Below are positions 7,673 through 15,506 of a DNA stretch of 64,000 nucleotides, piece by piece. Position 1 is the first letter of the stretch, and every line of letters starts with the position of its first letter. Position numbers and translations under genes: made by a program. Source of the stretch: DASQFQ01 sp963811595 (GTDB lineage: Bacteria; Actinomycetota; Thermoleophilia; Solirubrobacterales; Solirubrobacteraceae); NCBI GenBank assembly GCA_963811595.1, contig CAWERW010000002.1, positions 372,001 to 436,000 of the forward strand. Direction: 5' to 3'. Below the pieces are notes generated by a model. It saw only the letters and a list, made by a program, of their open reading frames with translations, ran no database searches and had not been told where the DNA came from.

Positions 7673-8631
7673 CCCAGCCCGACCTGCTGGCAGCCGCCCG
7701 CCGCGGCGACGAGACCGCGTTCGAGCGCCTCGTCGACCCGCACCGCCGCGAGCTGCACGCCCACTGCTACCGCATGCTGGCGTCGGTCCACGACGCCGAG
7801 GACGCCCTCCAGGAGGCGCTGCTCGGCGCCTGGCGCGGCGTCGGCCGGTTCGAGGGGCGCAGCTCGCTGCGCACGTGGCTCTACACGATCGCCACCAACG
7901 CCTGCCTGCGGCTGCTCGAGCGGCGGCCGCAGATCGTGCTGCCGATCGACTACGGGCCGCCGGCCGACCCGCACGACCCGATCGCCGAGCCGCTCGACGC
8001 ACGCTGGCTCGAGCCCTACCCGGACGACGCCGCGCTGGGCTACGAGCAGCGCGAGAGCGTCGAGCTGGCGTTCATCGCCGCGCTCCAGCACCTGCCGCCG
8101 CGGCAGCGCGCGGTGCTGATCCTGCGCGACGTGCTCGGCTTCTCCGGCGCCGAGGTGGCAGCGGCGCTCGAGACGACCCCGGCCTCCGTCTACAGCGCGC
8201 TCCAGCGCGCGCATCGCACCGTCGAGGAGCGCCTCCCGGAGCAGAGCCAGCAGGCGACGCTGCGCGCGCTCGGCGACGAGCGGCTGCGCGAGCTCGTCGG
8301 CGCCTACGTGGCGGCGTGGGAGCGCGGCGACGTCGAGGCCGTCGTCGCCATGCTCACCGAGGACGTCACGCTGACCATGCCGCCGCGCCCGACGTGGTTC
8401 GACGGACGGGCGGACGTCGAGGCGTTCTTCCGCCGCATCCCGCTCGCCGAGGGCCGGCGCTGGCGCGCCGTCCCGACGAGCGCCAGCGGCCAGGTCGCGG
8501 TGATGAAGTACTCCTGGAACGACAAGCGCGGGGACTTCCTGCCGCACGGCGTCAACGTGCTGACGCTGCGCGGCGAGAAGATCGCCGCGATCACGGCGTT
8601 CCTGGGGACGGTCACGCCGGACGCAGGGTGA
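7669..8631 (+). CDS. ECF sigma factor with C-terminal SnoaL-like domain (SigG-like)
   Basis: About 320 residues from ATG 7669 (an upstream ATG at 7654 is less likely because 7669 overlaps the VOC stop). Region 2 is clear (FERLVDPHRRELHAHCYRML, DAEDALQEALLGAWRG, SLRTWLYTIATNACL) and region 4 follows (LPPRQRAVLILRDVLGFS, then TPASVYSALQRA). Residues about 200-320 form a SnoaL-like domain (VEAVVAMLTEDVTLTMPPRP), as in the actinobacterial SigG group, where the domain replaces a classic anti-sigma factor. The position at the end of a transporter/ABM/VOC operon suggests it controls that operon. Its 3' end overlaps convergent ispF by 20 bases. Confidence 0.85.
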   Translation: MTQPDLLAAARRGDETAFERLVDPHRRELHAHCYRMLASVHDAEDALQEALLGAWRGVGRFEGRSSLRTWLYTIATNACLRLLERRPQIVLPIDYGPPADPHDPIAEPLDARWLEPYPDDAALGYEQRESVELAFIAALQHLPPRQRAVLILRDVLGFSGAEVAAALETTPASVYSALQRAHRTVEERLPEQSQQATLRALGDERLRELVGAYVAAWERGDVEAVVAMLTEDVTLTMPPRPTWFDGRADVEAFFRRIPLAEGRRWRAVPTSASGQVAVMKYSWNDKRGDFLPHGVNVLTLRGEKIAAITAFLGTVTPDAG

Positions 8632-9073
8632 CCACCGCGAGGGCGGCCGCGCCCTCCTCGCGCCCGATGAAGCCCATCCGCTCGCCGGTGGTGAACTTGA
8701 CGTTCACGCTGCCGAGCACGCTGGCCAGCGACTCGCTGATCGCGTCGCGGTGCGGGGCGAGCTTGGGCTGCTCGAGCATCACGGTCGCGTCGACGTGCTC
8801 GACCGCCCAGCCCTCGGCGCTCACGCGCTCGAGCACGGTGCGCAGCAGCGCCATCGAGTCGGCGTCACGCCACAGCTCGTCGGTGTCGGGGAAGTGCTGG
8901 CCGATGTCGCCGAGCCCGGCCGCGCCGAGCAGCGCGTCGGCGATCGCGTGGGTGAGGACGTCGGCGTCGGAGTGGCCCGCCAGCCCGCGGTCGCCCGGGA
9001 TCTCGACCCCGCCCAGGATCAGCGGGCGGCCGGCCTCGAAGCGGTGGGAGTCGATGCCGATGCCGGAGCGCAT
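8612..9073 (-). CDS. ispF: 2-C-methyl-D-erythritol 2,4-cyclodiphosphate synthase
   Basis: 153 residues; converts CDP-ME 2-phosphate to the cyclodiphosphate in the MEP isoprenoid pathway. Metal-binding GIDSHRF (normally GxDxHxF) and GGVEIPGDRGLAGHSDADVL are present, with the C-terminal TTGERMGFIGREEGAAALAV block. ATG 9073 overlaps the stop of the PHP gene (TGATG), so the open frame upstream of 9073 is not used. IspD of the same pathway is 2.5 kb upstream on the same strand. In Bacillus ispD and ispF are adjacent; here a TauE exporter, a CDP-alcohol transferase and a PHP gene lie between them. Confidence 0.95.
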   Translation of the reverse strand: MRSGIGIDSHRFEAGRPLILGGVEIPGDRGLAGHSDADVLTHAIADALLGAAGLGDIGQHFPDTDELWRDADSMALLRTVLERVSAEGWAVEHVDATVMLEQPKLAPHRDAISESLASVLGSVNVKFTTGERMGFIGREEGAAALAVVTLRPA

Positions 9074-9912
9074 CAGCCGATCGGCTCGAGCCGGCGGGTG
9101 CGGCGCTCGAACACGGACAGCTCGGTCACGCCGACGGCCTCGAGCAGCTCGAGCGCCTGGTCGTAGCCGAAGCCGAGCTGGTCGGGCAGGTGCGCATCGC
9201 TCGAGAGCGCGATCGGCAGGCCCGCGCCGACCGCCTCCTCGAGGAACGAGCGGGCCGGGTAGATCTCGCCGACCGGCTTGCGCAGCCCCGCGGTCGAGAC
9301 CTCGAGCGCCACCCCGCCGTCGAGGCAGCCCTCGATCGCCGGCTCGTAGTAGCGGCGCAGGTCGCCCGGCGGCGTGAGCTCCTCCCCGCCCCACACCTTG
9401 ACCAGGTCGGGGTGGGCGATGATGTCGTAGAGCCCGCTGCGCGCGGACTCGCCGACGGTCTCGAAGTAGCGCTTCCAGACGCGCTCGGGTGACTCGCCGC
9501 GCCCCCACACGCTGTAGTCCTCCATGTCGACCGCCTCGTCGGCGATGAAGTGCACCGAGCCGACGACGTAGTCCCACTCGCGCGTGTCCAGGAAGTTCGC
9601 GATCCGGTCCTCGCGGCCCGCCACGAAGTCCGCCTCGATCCCGAGCCGGAGGTCGGTCTCCTCGCGCACGAACTCGCAGTACTCGTCGACGTCGTCGCGC
9701 GCCCAGCGGCGCCACCACGGGTGCTGCCAGATGTCCAGCGACTGGGTGAAGCGGTGGATGTGCTCGGCGACGCCGAGCTCCGCGATCCCGCGCTCCTCCG
9801 CCACCGTGCGGTAGCGCTCGGCGTTCGCCGCCGTGAAGTACTCCGCGGCGGGCGTGCCCTCGTCGTCGGGGCGCAGGTGGACGTGATAGTCGGTCAGCAC
9901 GCGGCCGGGCAC
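9073..9912 (-). CDS. PHP-domain phosphoesterase, HisJ/histidinol-phosphatase-like
   Basis: 279 residues. Metal ligands of a PHP domain are visible: DYHVHL near the start, GVAEHIH, GIEADF, VGSVHF, IAHPDLVK and the C-terminal SSDAHLP. This is the HisJ-type arrangement, which hydrolyses phosphate esters such as histidinol phosphate, but no his genes are nearby, so the substrate is uncertain. GTG 9912 lies within a 10-bp-stem hairpin (9901-9926); the alternative GTG 9900 (MLTDYHVHL) sits just after it. The stop overlaps the ispF start, so the two are coupled. Confidence 0.8.
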   Translation of the reverse strand: MPGRVLTDYHVHLRPDDEGTPAAEYFTAANAERYRTVAEERGIAELGVAEHIHRFTQSLDIWQHPWWRRWARDDVDEYCEFVREETDLRLGIEADFVAGREDRIANFLDTREWDYVVGSVHFIADEAVDMEDYSVWGRGESPERVWKRYFETVGESARSGLYDIIAHPDLVKVWGGEELTPPGDLRRYYEPAIEGCLDGGVALEVSTAGLRKPVGEIYPARSFLEEAVGAGLPIALSSDAHLPDQLGFGYDQALELLEAVGVTELSVFERRTRRLEPIG

Positions 9913-9926
9913 TCTAGCCCGGCCGC
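9901..9926 (-). terminator. Perfect GC hairpin overlapping the PHP gene start
   Basis: GCGGCCGGGC-actcta-GCCCGGCCGC, a perfect 10-bp stem with a 6-base loop. No U-run follows on either strand. It may be a factor-independent stop for transcripts entering from the right, or it may fold over the PHP gene start. Confidence 0.4.
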
Positions 9927-9931
9927 GCGGG

Positions 9932-10072
9932 TCACCGCAGAAGGGCCGGCGGCGCGAGCGGGTCGGTCGCCCACGCGGGCGAGCCGGAGCTCGGGCCGGA
10001 CGCCGTCTCGACGGTCGTGACCGTGGGCTGGGACAGGTCGAGGACCGCGGGCGCGGCGAGCGCGCCGAGCAC
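9932..10072 (-). CDS. Possible short secreted or membrane peptide
   Basis: A 46-residue reading from GTG 10072 ends at TGA 9932 and contains GALAAPAVLDLSQPTVTTVE. In-frame codons upstream of the GTG encode more Leu/Val (LTLLLLV), as in a signal peptide, but a TAG precedes them and no start codon is available there. It could be a small exported protein whose annotated start is damaged, or just noise. No family is recognised. Confidence 0.25.
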   Translation of the reverse strand: MLGALAAPAVLDLSQPTVTTVETASGPSSGSPAWATDPLAPPALLR

Positions 10073-10130
10073 GAGCAGCAGGAGCGTCAGGCCGAGCGCC
10101 TAGGACGCGCCCGGCGGATCGTCAACCCTG

Positions 10131-10781
10131 CTAGTCGCGGACGACGCCCGCGGGCTCGCGGGCCGCGAGCACGCGCAGGTTGCGCGCGGCGCGGACGAGC
10201 AGGCCGATCAGCATCAGCCCCGCGACCACGAGCCCGGCGACGTCGAGGGCGCTCGTGGCGCCGGCCAGCAGCGCCAGGTTGAGCGCGATCAGGCCGACGC
10301 GCGCCTCGGTCGGGCCGAAGCGGCCGTAGCCGAGCGAGAACACGCCGAACACCTGCGTCTCGAGGTAGGTGTTGATCGACAGCGCGAGGTAGGCGACGAC
10401 GACCGCGAGGCCCGTCACGAGGGTCATGTAGGGCGAGAGGCCGAGCCCGACGCCGATCGCGATCGTCGCGCCGGCGTCGACGAGGTGGTCGAGGTAGTAG
10501 CCGTACTTCGGCCGCTCGATCCGCCGCACGCGGGCGAGCGTGCCGTCGAGCGAGTCGCCGGCCCAGTGCACGACCAGCAGGGCGCTCGCGACCCACAGCC
10601 ACGCCGGGTCGCGCAGCGTCAGCCAGTAGGCCGCCCCGATGCCGAGCGCCGCGACGACCCCGAGCGCGGTCATGTGGTCCGGCATCACGCGCGCCGGCAG
10701 CCGCCGCGCGAGCGCGTCGAGCACGCGGGCCTCATGCCTCGCGAGCAGGAAGGTCTTCTGTCGGGGTGCGTCGTCATCCAT
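10131..10781 (-). CDS. CDP-alcohol phosphatidyltransferase family membrane enzyme
   Basis: 216 residues with about six hydrophobic segments. The signature D-x2-DG-x2-AR-x8/9-G-x3-D-x3-D is seen as DSLDGTLARVRR followed by GYYLDHLVD, which binds CDP and two metal ions. Such enzymes transfer a phosphatidyl group from CDP-diacylglycerol to an alcohol (inositol phosphate, glycerol phosphate and others); the acceptor cannot be told. ATG 10781 has an AAGGAG site 6 bases upstream. A 23-bp imperfect dyad (10791-10813) overlaps that site. Confidence 0.85.
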   Translation of the reverse strand: MDDDAPRQKTFLLARHEARVLDALARRLPARVMPDHMTALGVVAALGIGAAYWLTLRDPAWLWVASALLVVHWAGDSLDGTLARVRRIERPKYGYYLDHLVDAGATIAIGVGLGLSPYMTLVTGLAVVVAYLALSINTYLETQVFGVFSLGYGRFGPTEARVGLIALNLALLAGATSALDVAGLVVAGLMLIGLLVRAARNLRVLAAREPAGVVRD

Positions 10782-10790
10782 GGCCGGCTC

Positions 10791-10813
10791 CTTGTTGACC
10801 GTCGGTTGACAAG
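10791..10813. promoter_or_regulatory. CTTG-TTGA-CCG-T-CGG-TTGA-CAAG element before the CDP-alcohol transferase
   Basis: A 23-bp element with inverted outer arms (CTTG/CAAG), an inverted centre (CCG/CGG) and a repeated TTGA. It overlaps the ribosome site of the minus-strand gene and may be an operator. Confidence 0.3.
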
Positions 10814-10837
10814 CAGTACCCCGACCGCTCAGGCCGG

Positions 10838-11623
10838 TTACGGCGGCGGCGCCTCGACCGTTCTCGACTGCTGCAGCGCAACGAACATCCGCGCCGACAT
10901 GAGCAGCATGAAGACGCCGAACAGCGTGCGGAGCGTCTCCACGGGGACCGCGAACGCGATCAGCGCGCCCGGGACCGCCGTCGCCGCCCCCGCCAGGCCC
11001 GCGACGGTGCCCTCGCGCGGCGCGAGCGTGCCCTGGCGGCGGTGGGCGAGCGCGCCGACGATCACGGTCGGGATCGTGGCGGCCAGCGCGATGCCCTGGG
11101 CCAGCACCTGGCTGGTGCCCGTCACGATCACCATCACCGCGATGGCGATCGCTCCGCCGCCGACGCCGAGCAGGCCGGAGAGGAAGCCGCCCTGGAGGCC
11201 GAGGAAGACGAGCAGGACCACGGTCAGGGCGTCGAGCCCCAGCTCCTCGGCCCCGGCGCCGAAGCCGAACGGGATGACGAGCCGCAGCCCGAAGACGCCG
11301 CTGATGATGGCCATCGCGATGCGCAGCGCGCGCTCGGAGACCTGGGCGTTGACGCGGGCGCCGAGGATCGCGCCGGCGAGGCTGCCGCCGACGAAGATCG
11401 CGCTCGCCTCGAGCTCGAAGGCGCCACCCGGGGCGAACGCGTAGGTCAGGGCCGCCACGACGGCGATCGGCAAGATCGTCAGCAGCGACGTCCCGGAGGC
11501 GGTGTGGCGGTCCAGCCCGGCGGCCCAGATCAGCCCCGGCACGATGATGATCCCGCCGCCGATGCCGAGCAGGCCGCCGAGGACGCCCGCGGCGGCGCCG
11601 ACGGCGAGCAGCCGCAGCCTCAC
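10838..11623 (-). CDS. TauE/SafE-family (DUF81) membrane exporter
   Basis: 261 residues with eight predicted hydrophobic segments arranged as two repeats, each starting with a Gly-rich motif: GVLGGLLGIGGGIIIVPGL near the N-terminus and GGFLSGLLGVGGGAIAIAVM in the middle. That duplicated pattern is the TauE/SafE signature; members export sulfite, sulfoacetate or other small organic anions. GTG 11623 overlaps the ispD stop, so expression follows ispD, although the function seems unrelated to isoprenoid synthesis. Confidence 0.85.
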   Translation of the reverse strand: MRLRLLAVGAAAGVLGGLLGIGGGIIIVPGLIWAAGLDRHTASGTSLLTILPIAVVAALTYAFAPGGAFELEASAIFVGGSLAGAILGARVNAQVSERALRIAMAIISGVFGLRLVIPFGFGAGAEELGLDALTVVLLVFLGLQGGFLSGLLGVGGGAIAIAVMVIVTGTSQVLAQGIALAATIPTVIVGALAHRRQGTLAPREGTVAGLAGAATAVPGALIAFAVPVETLRTLFGVFMLLMSARMFVALQQSRTVEAPPP

Positions 11624-12267
11624 GCCTGCCGCTCGCCGAGCAGCAGCTCGGCCACGCGCAGGTCGTGCGGCGTGGTGACCTTGAAGTTCTCCGGCGTCGA
11701 CTCCACCACGCGCACGGTGCCGCCCGCGCGCTCGACGAGCCATGCGTCGTCGGTGGCGCGGGCGAGCGTCGCGGCGTCGACGTCGAGCGCGCGCTCCAGC
11801 GCGCCGCGGCGGAACGCCTGCGGCGTCTGGATCGCCCACAGGCGGCTGCGGTCGTGCGTGGCCACGACGCGGCGGTCCGCGCCCGCCTCCTTGACCGTGT
11901 CGGTCATCGGCGCGGCGGCGATCGCCGCGTCGGCGTCGACCAGCGCCGCGAGCGCGGCGCGGAAGTGCTCCGGCGTGACGAGCGGGCGCGCCGCGTCGTG
12001 GACGACCACGTCCTCCCCGGGCGATGCGGCGGCCAGCGCGCTGCGCACGGACTCCGAGCGGGTGGCGCCGCCCGGCGCCCCGGCGCAGCCGTCCGGTGCC
12101 GCGCAGCCCGGCGGCAGGGCCACGACGATCTCCTCGATCCCCGCCGCCCGCAGCGCGGCGACGCTCCACTCCAGCATGGGGCGACCGGCGAGAACGACGA
12201 ACGCCTTGGGCCGCTCGGCTCCAAGGCGCTCGCCACTCCCTGCGGCCACCAGCAGGGCGACCGCCAC
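11620..12267 (-). CDS. ispD: 2-C-methyl-D-erythritol 4-phosphate cytidylyltransferase
   Basis: 215 residues from GTG 12267. Forms CDP-ME from MEP and CTP. The Gly-rich nucleotide loop LLVAAGSGERLGAERPKAF is at the N-terminus, with VVHDAARPLVTPEHF (metal-binding Asp) near residue 100 and the C-terminal DDAWLVERAGG and NFKVTTPHDL blocks. The longer upstream frame to 12354 lacks family character. It follows carD (stop 12281) by 13 bases, the carD-ispD linkage common in actinobacteria. Confidence 0.94.
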   Translation of the reverse strand: MAVALLVAAGSGERLGAERPKAFVVLAGRPMLEWSVAALRAAGIEEIVVALPPGCAAPDGCAGAPGGATRSESVRSALAAASPGEDVVVHDAARPLVTPEHFRAALAALVDADAAIAAAPMTDTVKEAGADRRVVATHDRSRLWAIQTPQAFRRGALERALDVDAATLARATDDAWLVERAGGTVRVVESTPENFKVTTPHDLRVAELLLGERQA

Positions 12268-12280
12268 GTTGATCGTGCTC

Positions 12281-12847
12281 CTAGACGCCCGCGAGCTTCT
12301 CCTCGCCGGAACGCTGGAGGAGGTCGTCGAGGTGCTCCTCGGCCTGCTCCTCACCCATCTCGAGCGCGTACATCAGCTCGGACGCGAGGATCTTCTTCGC
12401 GCGGGTGAACATCTGCTTCTCACCCGTGGAGAGACCCTTGTCCTGCTCGCGGATGGCGAGGTTGCGGACCACCTCGGCGAGCTCGTAGATGTCACCGGTC
12501 TTGATCTTGTCCCGGTTGTGCTTGAAACGGCGGTTCCAGTTCTTCGGCATCTCCGAGACGTCGTCGGAGAGCACGGAGAGGACCTTCTTCACGGTCTCCT
12601 CGTCGATCACGCGGCGCAGGCCGGCCTTGCCGGCGTTCTCACACGGGACCATGACGGTCATGTCGTTGTGAAGAATCTTGATCGTGAGGTACTGGCGCTT
12701 CTCGCCGAGGATGTCCTTCTCTTCCTTCTTGATGACCTGGCCGGCCCCGTGATGCGGGTAGACGACGTTGTCACCGACGGCGAAGTCGATGCACTCGATC
12801 TCGCGGCTGATGTCCAGGTCTTCGAGCTGGTCCGTATCTGTGCTGAT
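12281..12847 (-). CDS. carD: CarD-family RNA polymerase-binding transcription factor, probable AUC start
   Basis: About 188 residues. The RNAP-interacting Tudor-like N-terminal domain is visible (IDFAVGDNVVYPHHGAGQV, then QYLTIKILHNDMTVMVPC), followed by the helical DNA-binding domain (NWNRRFKHNRDKIKTGD, then ASELMYALEMGEEQAEEHLD). CarD stabilises the open complex, especially at rRNA promoters. The first ATG (12661) would delete the whole RNAP-binding domain. Between the disA stop TAG (12899-12901, same frame) and the domain there is no ATG, GTG or TTG. ATC at 12847 has GAGGAGG 5 bases upstream and gives MSTDTDQLEDLDISREIECI. A sequence error in the start codon is the alternative. Confidence 0.88.
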   Translation of the reverse strand: MSTDTDQLEDLDISREIECIDFAVGDNVVYPHHGAGQVIKKEEKDILGEKRQYLTIKILHNDMTVMVPCENAGKAGLRRVIDEETVKKVLSVLSDDVSEMPKNWNRRFKHNRDKIKTGDIYELAEVVRNLAIREQDKGLSTGEKQMFTRAKKILASELMYALEMGEEQAEEHLDDLLQRSGEEKLAGV

Positions 12848-12859
12848 GGTGCCCTCCTC
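12847..12859 (-). promoter_or_regulatory. Strong ribosome binding site deciding the carD start
   Basis: GAGGAGG at 12853-12859 on the minus strand, then GCACC and ATC. The spacing and strength point to initiation at ATC 12847 rather than at a downstream ATG. Confidence 0.6.
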
Positions 12860-12898
12860 GGTCGGGTCGGTCCGGTGGGACCGCCAACTGGGTTGTCT

Positions 12899-14011
12899 CT
12901 AGGTCTGCAGGTAACGGTCCACGAGGTTGATCTCCTGCAACCGGCGAAGGCCCTCGCGGATGTCCTTCGCACGGATCTCTCCCACGCCCTCGACGGACTC
13001 GAGCTCCGGGTCCGTCGCGGCGAGGATCTCGTCGAGTCCGCGGAACTCGCGGACGATGTTCTGTACGACCAGCCGCGGGAGCCTCGGGATGCGCCCGAGG
13101 ATGCGGAAGCCGCGCGGCGACACGGGATAGTCGAGCGTGTTGACCTTGCGGTCGTAGCCGAGCAGCTCGGCCAGGCGGCCGAAGTCGAGCAGGTCCTGGT
13201 GCGCGAGCCGCGCGATGCCGTCGAGCGCGACGGCGAAGGCGTCGTCCACCGGCTCGGCGAGGTAGTCGTGCAGCAGCGCGGCCTTGTCGGCGGCGACGCC
13301 GACCATGGTCTCCTCGAGCTGCATCTCGATCAGGCGGCCCTCGGTGCCGAGCTCGACGATGTGGCGCTCGATCTCGACCGCCATGCGGGTCACGAGCTCG
13401 GCGCGCTGGAGCACGGTGAGGACGTCGTGGAGCGTCACGCCGCCCTCGAACTCGAGGGCGGTCAGGCGCGTGGAGACCTGGTCGAGGCGGGTGCGGTACT
13501 TGTCGAGGGTCGCGAGGGCCTGGTTGGCCTTGGCGAGGACGGCGGGGATCTCCTCGAGGATGTACTTCGCGCCGTCGACGTAGAGCGAGACGACCTCACG
13601 GCGCTCGGAGATCGCGATCACGAGCGCGTCGGTCTGCTTGGACACGCGCTCGGCCGTGCGGTGGCGGGTGCCCGTCTCGAGCGTGAGGATGGTCGGGTCC
13701 GGCATCAGCTGGACGTTGGCCCAGGCGATCTTCGTCGCCGACTGGTTGAGCGCGATCGCGCCGTCCATCTTCGCGAGCTGGTAGAGCAGCTGCGGCGTGT
13801 AGTCGATGTCGAGCTTGATCCCGCCGGAGAAGAGGAACGCGAGCTCGTCGGGGTCGCCGATCACGATCAGGCCGCCCGTGCGAGCGTGCACGATGTTGTC
13901 GATCCCGTCCCTGACCGCAGAGCCCGGCGCGACCATCTCGAGCGCCTTGACAAGCCGGGGCTCCTGCCGCGCTTCGAGCTCGATGAGCTCTTCCCCTGAT
14001 CGCGGCATCAT
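12899..14011 (-). CDS. disA: Diadenylate cyclase DisA
   Basis: 370 residues. Makes cyclic di-AMP from two ATP while scanning DNA for recombination or damage intermediates. The DAC catalytic domain (about residues 20-150) contains the DGA motif (KMDGAIAL) and the RHR motif (TGTRHRTAERV). A helical spine and C-terminal helix-hairpin-helix domain follow (DPELESVEGVGEIRAKDI). Adjacent radA, whose product antagonises DisA in Bacillus, is kept upstream. No YacL-type gene follows; carD does. A minus-strand TAGAAT with a TG extension lies 9 bases before the ATG, which suggests a leaderless message. Confidence 0.96.
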   Translation of the reverse strand: MMPRSGEELIELEARQEPRLVKALEMVAPGSAVRDGIDNIVHARTGGLIVIGDPDELAFLFSGGIKLDIDYTPQLLYQLAKMDGAIALNQSATKIAWANVQLMPDPTILTLETGTRHRTAERVSKQTDALVIAISERREVVSLYVDGAKYILEEIPAVLAKANQALATLDKYRTRLDQVSTRLTALEFEGGVTLHDVLTVLQRAELVTRMAVEIERHIVELGTEGRLIEMQLEETMVGVAADKAALLHDYLAEPVDDAFAVALDGIARLAHQDLLDFGRLAELLGYDRKVNTLDYPVSPRGFRILGRIPRLPRLVVQNIVREFRGLDEILAATDPELESVEGVGEIRAKDIREGLRRLQEINLVDRYLQT

Positions 14012-14019
14012 CAGAACAC

Positions 14020-14028
14020 ATTCTAGCA
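14020..14028 (-). promoter_or_regulatory. Probable extended -10 promoter of disA
   Basis: Minus-strand TGC-TAGAAT, read from 14028 to 14020, in the 124-bp radA-disA gap. The expected transcription start is at or next to the disA ATG (14011 or 14008). No clear TTGACA is present at -35, which fits an extended -10 promoter. Confidence 0.45.
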
Positions 14029-14135
14029 GCGATTAAGCTCCGCTTGATGCAGGAAATCCCTGCTGTAGAGCGGAATTTTCGGGTTGACGCGAAGATGTGA
14101 AGCTGCTAGGCGGAGCAGCCGCGCACGCGACGAGC

Positions 14136-15497
14136 CTACGCCGCGCGCGCCCGCGGCTGCGCAGGCAGGGCCGCGCGCAGGGCGGCGCGGAGCGTCGGCG
14201 CGGCGTCAGGGCAGATGACCGGGCCGAGGCCGAACTTGCGCGCCTCCGCCTGCCGCCGGTCCGGGTGGGCGACGGAGCGCAGCTCGCCGCTCAGCCCCAG
14301 CTCGCCGAAGCACGCCACCGGGCGCTCGCCGTCGCCGGGCACGACGCCGCGCTGCGCGCTCGCCACCGCGAGCGCGACCGCGAGGTCGGCGCCGGGCTCG
14401 TCGACCCGCACGCCGCCGGCGACGTTGACGAACACGTCCGCGCTGCCCACCCCCACCCCGGCGTGGCGGCCGAGGACGGCGAGCACGAGCGCGAGCCGGT
14501 TGCGGTCGATGCCGTTGGCGATCCGGCGCGGCGGCACGATCTCGGAGGGCGAGACGAGCGCCTGCACCTCGACGAGCAGCGGGCGCGAGCCCTCCATCGC
14601 CGCGAGCACGACGCTGCCGGGCGCGCGCGTCGCCTCGCCGACGAAGCGCGCCGACGCGTCGGCGACCTCGACGAGCCCGCCGCCGGCCATCTCGAACACG
14701 CCCGCCTCGTTGGTCGAGCCGAAGCGGTTCTTGAGCGCGCGCAGCGTGCGGTAGGTCCGCTCGCGCTCGCCCTCGAACTGCAGCACGCAGTCGACGAGGT
14801 GCTCGAGCACGCGCGGGCCGGCGAGCGCCCCCTCCTTCGTCACGTGGCCGACCAGCAGCACGGCGATGCCGCGCGCCTTCGCGAGCCGGGTGATGCGGTC
14901 GGCGACCTCGCGCACCTGGCCGACGGAGCCGGCCGCGCCGCTGAGCTCGGCCGCGTGCAGCGTCTGCACCGAGTCGACCACGCAGACCTCGGGGCGCTCC
15001 GCCTCGAGGGTGGCGAGCACGGTGTCGAGGTCGGTCTCCGCGACCACGGGCACCTGCAGCGCGGCGCCCGGGAGCCGCTCGGCGCGCAGCTTGATCTGGG
15101 CCGCCGACTCCTCGCCCGAGACGTAGAGCGTGCGCCGCCCCGCGCCGGCGAGGTTGCCGAGCGCCATCGAGGTCAGCGTCGACTTGCCGATGCCGGGCGA
15201 GCCGCCGAGCAGCACGAGCGAGCCGGGGACGAGGCCGCCGCCGAGCACGCGGTCGAGCTCCCCGATCCCGGTCTTCAGCCGCGGGATCTTCGGCGCCTGG
15301 ACCTCGGCGAGGGTGACGGGCTTGACGGCGCGGCCCCGCGCCGCCCCGCCGCGCGCGGCGCCCCCGGACCGGGACGCTCCGGCGGGCGCGACCTCCTCGT
15401 TGAGGGTGTTCCACTCACCGCACCCCGGGCACTGGCCCATCCACTTCGGCGCCGAGTGGGCACACGCCGAGCAGACGAACTGAGCGCGTTGAGCCAC
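14136..15497 (-). CDS. radA: DNA repair protein RadA
   Basis: 453 residues. The N-terminal C4 zinc finger (FVCSACAHSAPKWMGQCPGC) is followed by a RecA-like ATPase with Walker A GGSPGIGKSTL, the RadA-specific KNRFGSTNE motif, and a C-terminal Lon-protease-like domain (VNVAGGVRVDEPGADLAVAL) lacking protease activity. RadA drives branch migration during recombination. The order radA-disA is as in Bacillus. The upstream SARP-type gene ends 9 bases before the radA ATG and reads the same way, so radA may also be read from that transcript. Confidence 0.95.
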   Translation of the reverse strand: MAQRAQFVCSACAHSAPKWMGQCPGCGEWNTLNEEVAPAGASRSGGAARGGAARGRAVKPVTLAEVQAPKIPRLKTGIGELDRVLGGGLVPGSLVLLGGSPGIGKSTLTSMALGNLAGAGRRTLYVSGEESAAQIKLRAERLPGAALQVPVVAETDLDTVLATLEAERPEVCVVDSVQTLHAAELSGAAGSVGQVREVADRITRLAKARGIAVLLVGHVTKEGALAGPRVLEHLVDCVLQFEGERERTYRTLRALKNRFGSTNEAGVFEMAGGGLVEVADASARFVGEATRAPGSVVLAAMEGSRPLLVEVQALVSPSEIVPPRRIANGIDRNRLALVLAVLGRHAGVGVGSADVFVNVAGGVRVDEPGADLAVALAVASAQRGVVPGDGERPVACFGELGLSGELRSVAHPDRRQAEARKFGLGPVICPDAAPTLRAALRAALPAQPRARAA

Positions 15498-15506
15498 CGC
15501 CTGAAT

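Noticed and set aside
8612..9718. A 368-residue version of IspF with a long N-terminal extension
   Set aside because: The extension is the PHP gene read in the wrong frame; the ATG at 9073 overlapping the PHP stop gives the standard length.
11042..13999. A 985-codon plus-strand frame across TauE, ispD, carD and disA
   Set aside because: No domain is recognisable, and it is fully antisense to four well-supported genes.
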